Source: JBBRCE01 sp038205115 (GTDB lineage: Bacteria; Planctomycetota; Planctomycetia; Pirellulales; JBBRCE01). Taken from it: 64,000 nucleotides of DNA. Of the stretch, positions 62,589 to 64,000 are shown one piece after another. A model generated the notes under the pieces. It saw only the letters and a list, made by a program, of their open reading frames with translations. It searched no databases and was not told the origin of the DNA. The stretch's first letter is position 1; each line of letters starts with the position of its first letter. The DNA is taken from contig JBBRCE010000015.1 of assembly GCA_038205115.1 (NCBI GenBank), positions 37,060 to 101,059 on the forward strand. Reading direction: 5' to 3'. The position numbers and the translations under genes were made by a program.

Positions 62589-64000
62589 TTACTTGCTGCC
62601 TTTGGAGACGCCCTGGCTGTAAGCGCGGAATTGCTCCGCGTATTCGGCCGGCGGCTTGGTGCGAGCGGCGCTGCTCAGCCCTTGCTGTTTGTCGTTGGCG
62701 CTGCGATCCGCGTTACGGGTGACGCTGCCTTGCCGTAATCCGAGGCTCTGCAGGGCGTCTTCATATTGCTTGTTCGAACTGCTGTTCTTCGGCGACTGCT
62801 CGGCTTCTCGCTTCATCTGCTCCCAGCGTTGGACGAACTTCTGCATGTCGTCCTTGGTCCAGCCAAGCTGCTTGAGCGTTTCGGGGTCGGGATCGTTTTG
62901 TTTGAGCTTGTCCAGCACTAGGTCCATCGCCTTCTTGGCATGTTCGAGGTTGGGATCGTCGGCCCCGGATTCCGCGCCCTGCGGCTCGGACGTGCCTTCG
63001 CCGGTTCCATCACCGCCACCCTGCGGCAGGCCCTTTCCGCCTTGAACGCCGCCGAGCTGATTGCCGCTGGCCGGGGTTTTGCCGTTTGGCGTTTTCTCTG
63101 ACGGCTTCTCGGGATTTTGATCGTTGTTGCCGGGTCGGTCGCTGGGCGCTTCGCCTGGCTTGTCGGTTTTGTCTTGCGGCTGAGCAGCCTGATTGCCGCC
63201 GGGCGTTTTGGCATCTGAACTCGGACCTGCGGATTGGTCGCCCTTAGTCTTGGGGCCAGCGCGATTCGTGCCCTGTTTCGATTTTTGATCGTTGCCCGGT
63301 TGGTCGGACGTTTCGCCGCGGCCGGGCGAATTCGCGCGACCGGCGCCTTCATCGGACGGTGTGTTTTTCCCTGCGCTGCCGGCGCCAGGTTGGTTGCCGG
63401 GTTGGCCGCCACCGGGGCCGCCGGGGCCCATGGCGTCGCCGTCTTGGCCTTGCGCGGTGGACTTGTTTTCTTTGCCGTGCGCCGGCGATTGGGCGTTGTT
63501 GTCGTTCTTGTTGTCTTTGGTGGATGGTTGCGATTTGTCGGGCTTCTGACCGACATTTTTTTGCACGTCTTGCGGCTGAGGCGAGCCTTTGGCGTTTTCG
63601 CCGGAGCCGGTGCCCGAGTCGCCCTTGGGCTGCTCGCCCTCGCCACCTTTCTGATTGGGATCGCCTTGTTTGCTGGGATCGGCCGGCTTTGCGTTGGGGC
63701 CTAGGTCACCGTCGTTGGCTTTGTTACCGTTGCCCGGCTGCTCAGATTTGGCATCTGGCTTGGCATCACCCGGTTGCGGCTTGCCTTGCTCGCCCGGTTG
63801 CTTGCCTTGCTCGCCCGGTTGCTTACCTTGCTCGCCGGGTTGCTTACCTTGTTCGCCCGGTTGCTTGCCTTGCTCGCCGGGTTGCTTACCTTGCTCGCCG
63901 GGTTGCTTACCTTGCTCGCCCGGTTGCTTGCCCTGCTCGCCCGGTTGCTTGCCCTGCTCGCCCGGGTGCTTGCCCTGCTCGCCGGGGTGCTTGCCGTGCT
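62589..64000 (-). CDS. Low-complexity Gly/Pro/Gln/Lys-rich protein, C-terminal part (5' end outside window)
   Basis: The frame is open to the right edge, so the start and N-terminus lie beyond 64000. About 470 residues are visible. The first 70 are EQGKQPG-type repeats and the next 240 are hydrophilic, Gly/Pro/Gln/Asn/Lys-rich and certainly disordered. The last about 115 residues are ordered: NLEHAKKAMDLVLDKLKQ, then GWTKDDMQKFVQRWEQMKREAE and a final PPAEYAEQFRAYSQGVSK. The end resembles the C-terminus of large planctomycete membrane proteins with a DUF4175-like region, but the missing N-terminus prevents a firm call. Confidence 0.8.
   Translation of the reverse strand, partial: HGKHPGEQGKHPGEQGKQPGEQGKQPGEQGKQPGEQGKQPGEQGKQPGEQGKQPGEQGKQPGEQGKQPGEQGKPQPGDAKPDAKSEQPGNGNKANDGDLGPNAKPADPSKQGDPNQKGGEGEQPKGDSGTGSGENAKGSPQPQDVQKNVGQKPDKSQPSTKDNKNDNNAQSPAHGKENKSTAQGQDGDAMGPGGPGGGQPGNQPGAGSAGKNTPSDEGAGRANSPGRGETSDQPGNDQKSKQGTNRAGPKTKGDQSAGPSSDAKTPGGNQAAQPQDKTDKPGEAPSDRPGNNDQNPEKPSEKTPNGKTPASGNQLGGVQGGKGLPQGGGDGTGEGTSEPQGAESGADDPNLEHAKKAMDLVLDKLKQNDPDPETLKQLGWTKDDMQKFVQRWEQMKREAEQSPKNSSSNKQYEDALQSLGLRQGSVTRNADRSANDKQQGLSSAARTKPPAEYAEQFRAYSQGVSKGSK
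63780..64000 (-). repeat. 21-bp coding tandem repeat, about ten units, continuing past the window
   Basis: Units such as cttgccttgctcgcccggttg repeat about ten times, encoding EQGKQPG on the minus strand; the rightmost units carry His instead of Gln. The period is a multiple of three, so this is a protein repeat, not a CRISPR. Confidence 0.95.

Noticed and set aside
63780..64000. CRISPR-like array of about 21-bp repeats
   Set aside because: Units are contiguous without spacers and encode a protein repeat in an open frame.

Overview
This window most likely comes from a planctomycete (phylum Planctomycetota). I infer this from gene content: a fused SecDF, very large secreted or membrane beta-rich proteins, paired multiheme c-type cytochromes, TPR and HEAT-like proteins, an IF2 with a very long Pro/Ala-rich N-terminus, and moderately high GC with G/C-rich third codon positions. 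Order and genus cannot be fixed by reading alone. I saw no rRNA, tRNA, CRISPR array, transposase or phage gene.

Layout, left to right. (1) 1-6429 (+): a respiratory module. It holds the end of a NuoF/HoxF-like flavoprotein, an unusual 842-aa iron-sulfur protein with two cyclic-nucleotide-binding domains, and two paralogous multiheme cytochromes. (2) 6593-10559 (+): an HscC-type Hsp70 overlapping a single-span membrane protein, a secreted histidine phosphatase and a VOC protein. (3) 10569-21541 (-): two overlapping giant genes (2412 and 1245 aa) that read as three copies of one architecture, two of them fused. (4) 22066-26244 (+): yajC and secDF behind a good sigma-70-type promoter. (5) 26460-27830 (+): an RraA-like protein and a secreted coiled-coil protein. 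(6) 27894-32997: a signalling cluster with an HPt protein, a possible tiny membrane protein coupled to a receiver protein, a receiver/HD-GYP protein and a hybrid histidine kinase. (7) 33496-36738 (-): sppA with a clear terminator, and a HEAT-like secreted protein.

(8) 36739-47525 (+): the transcription/translation block nusA, infB, rbfA, a degenerate endonuclease III-like protein, a TPR protein, ndk and a sigma factor. The nusA leader has a promoter followed by an intrinsic terminator, and the infB leader has a two-codon mini-ORF. (9) 47630-53543 (-): an operon-like run of larC, a membrane/coiled-coil/HTH protein, a DtxR/MntR-type regulator, xseB, ispA and dxs. The last three are in the same order as in E. 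coli. (10) 53830-57306 (+): nadB, a receiver-less sigma-54 activator and a pterin dehydratase. (11) 57418-64000 (-): a Tyr-rich repeat protein, an alpha/beta hydrolase, a small heme protein, a DUF2752 membrane protein, a TPR protein, and the 3' part of a repeat-rich low-complexity gene that runs off the window.

The strongest candidates for something undescribed are the cyclic-nucleotide-binding iron-sulfur protein with its cytochromes, the triplicated giant-protein architecture, the HscC/membrane-protein pair, and the two leader arrangements before nusA and infB. Functions are read from motifs and family resemblance; no database search was run.
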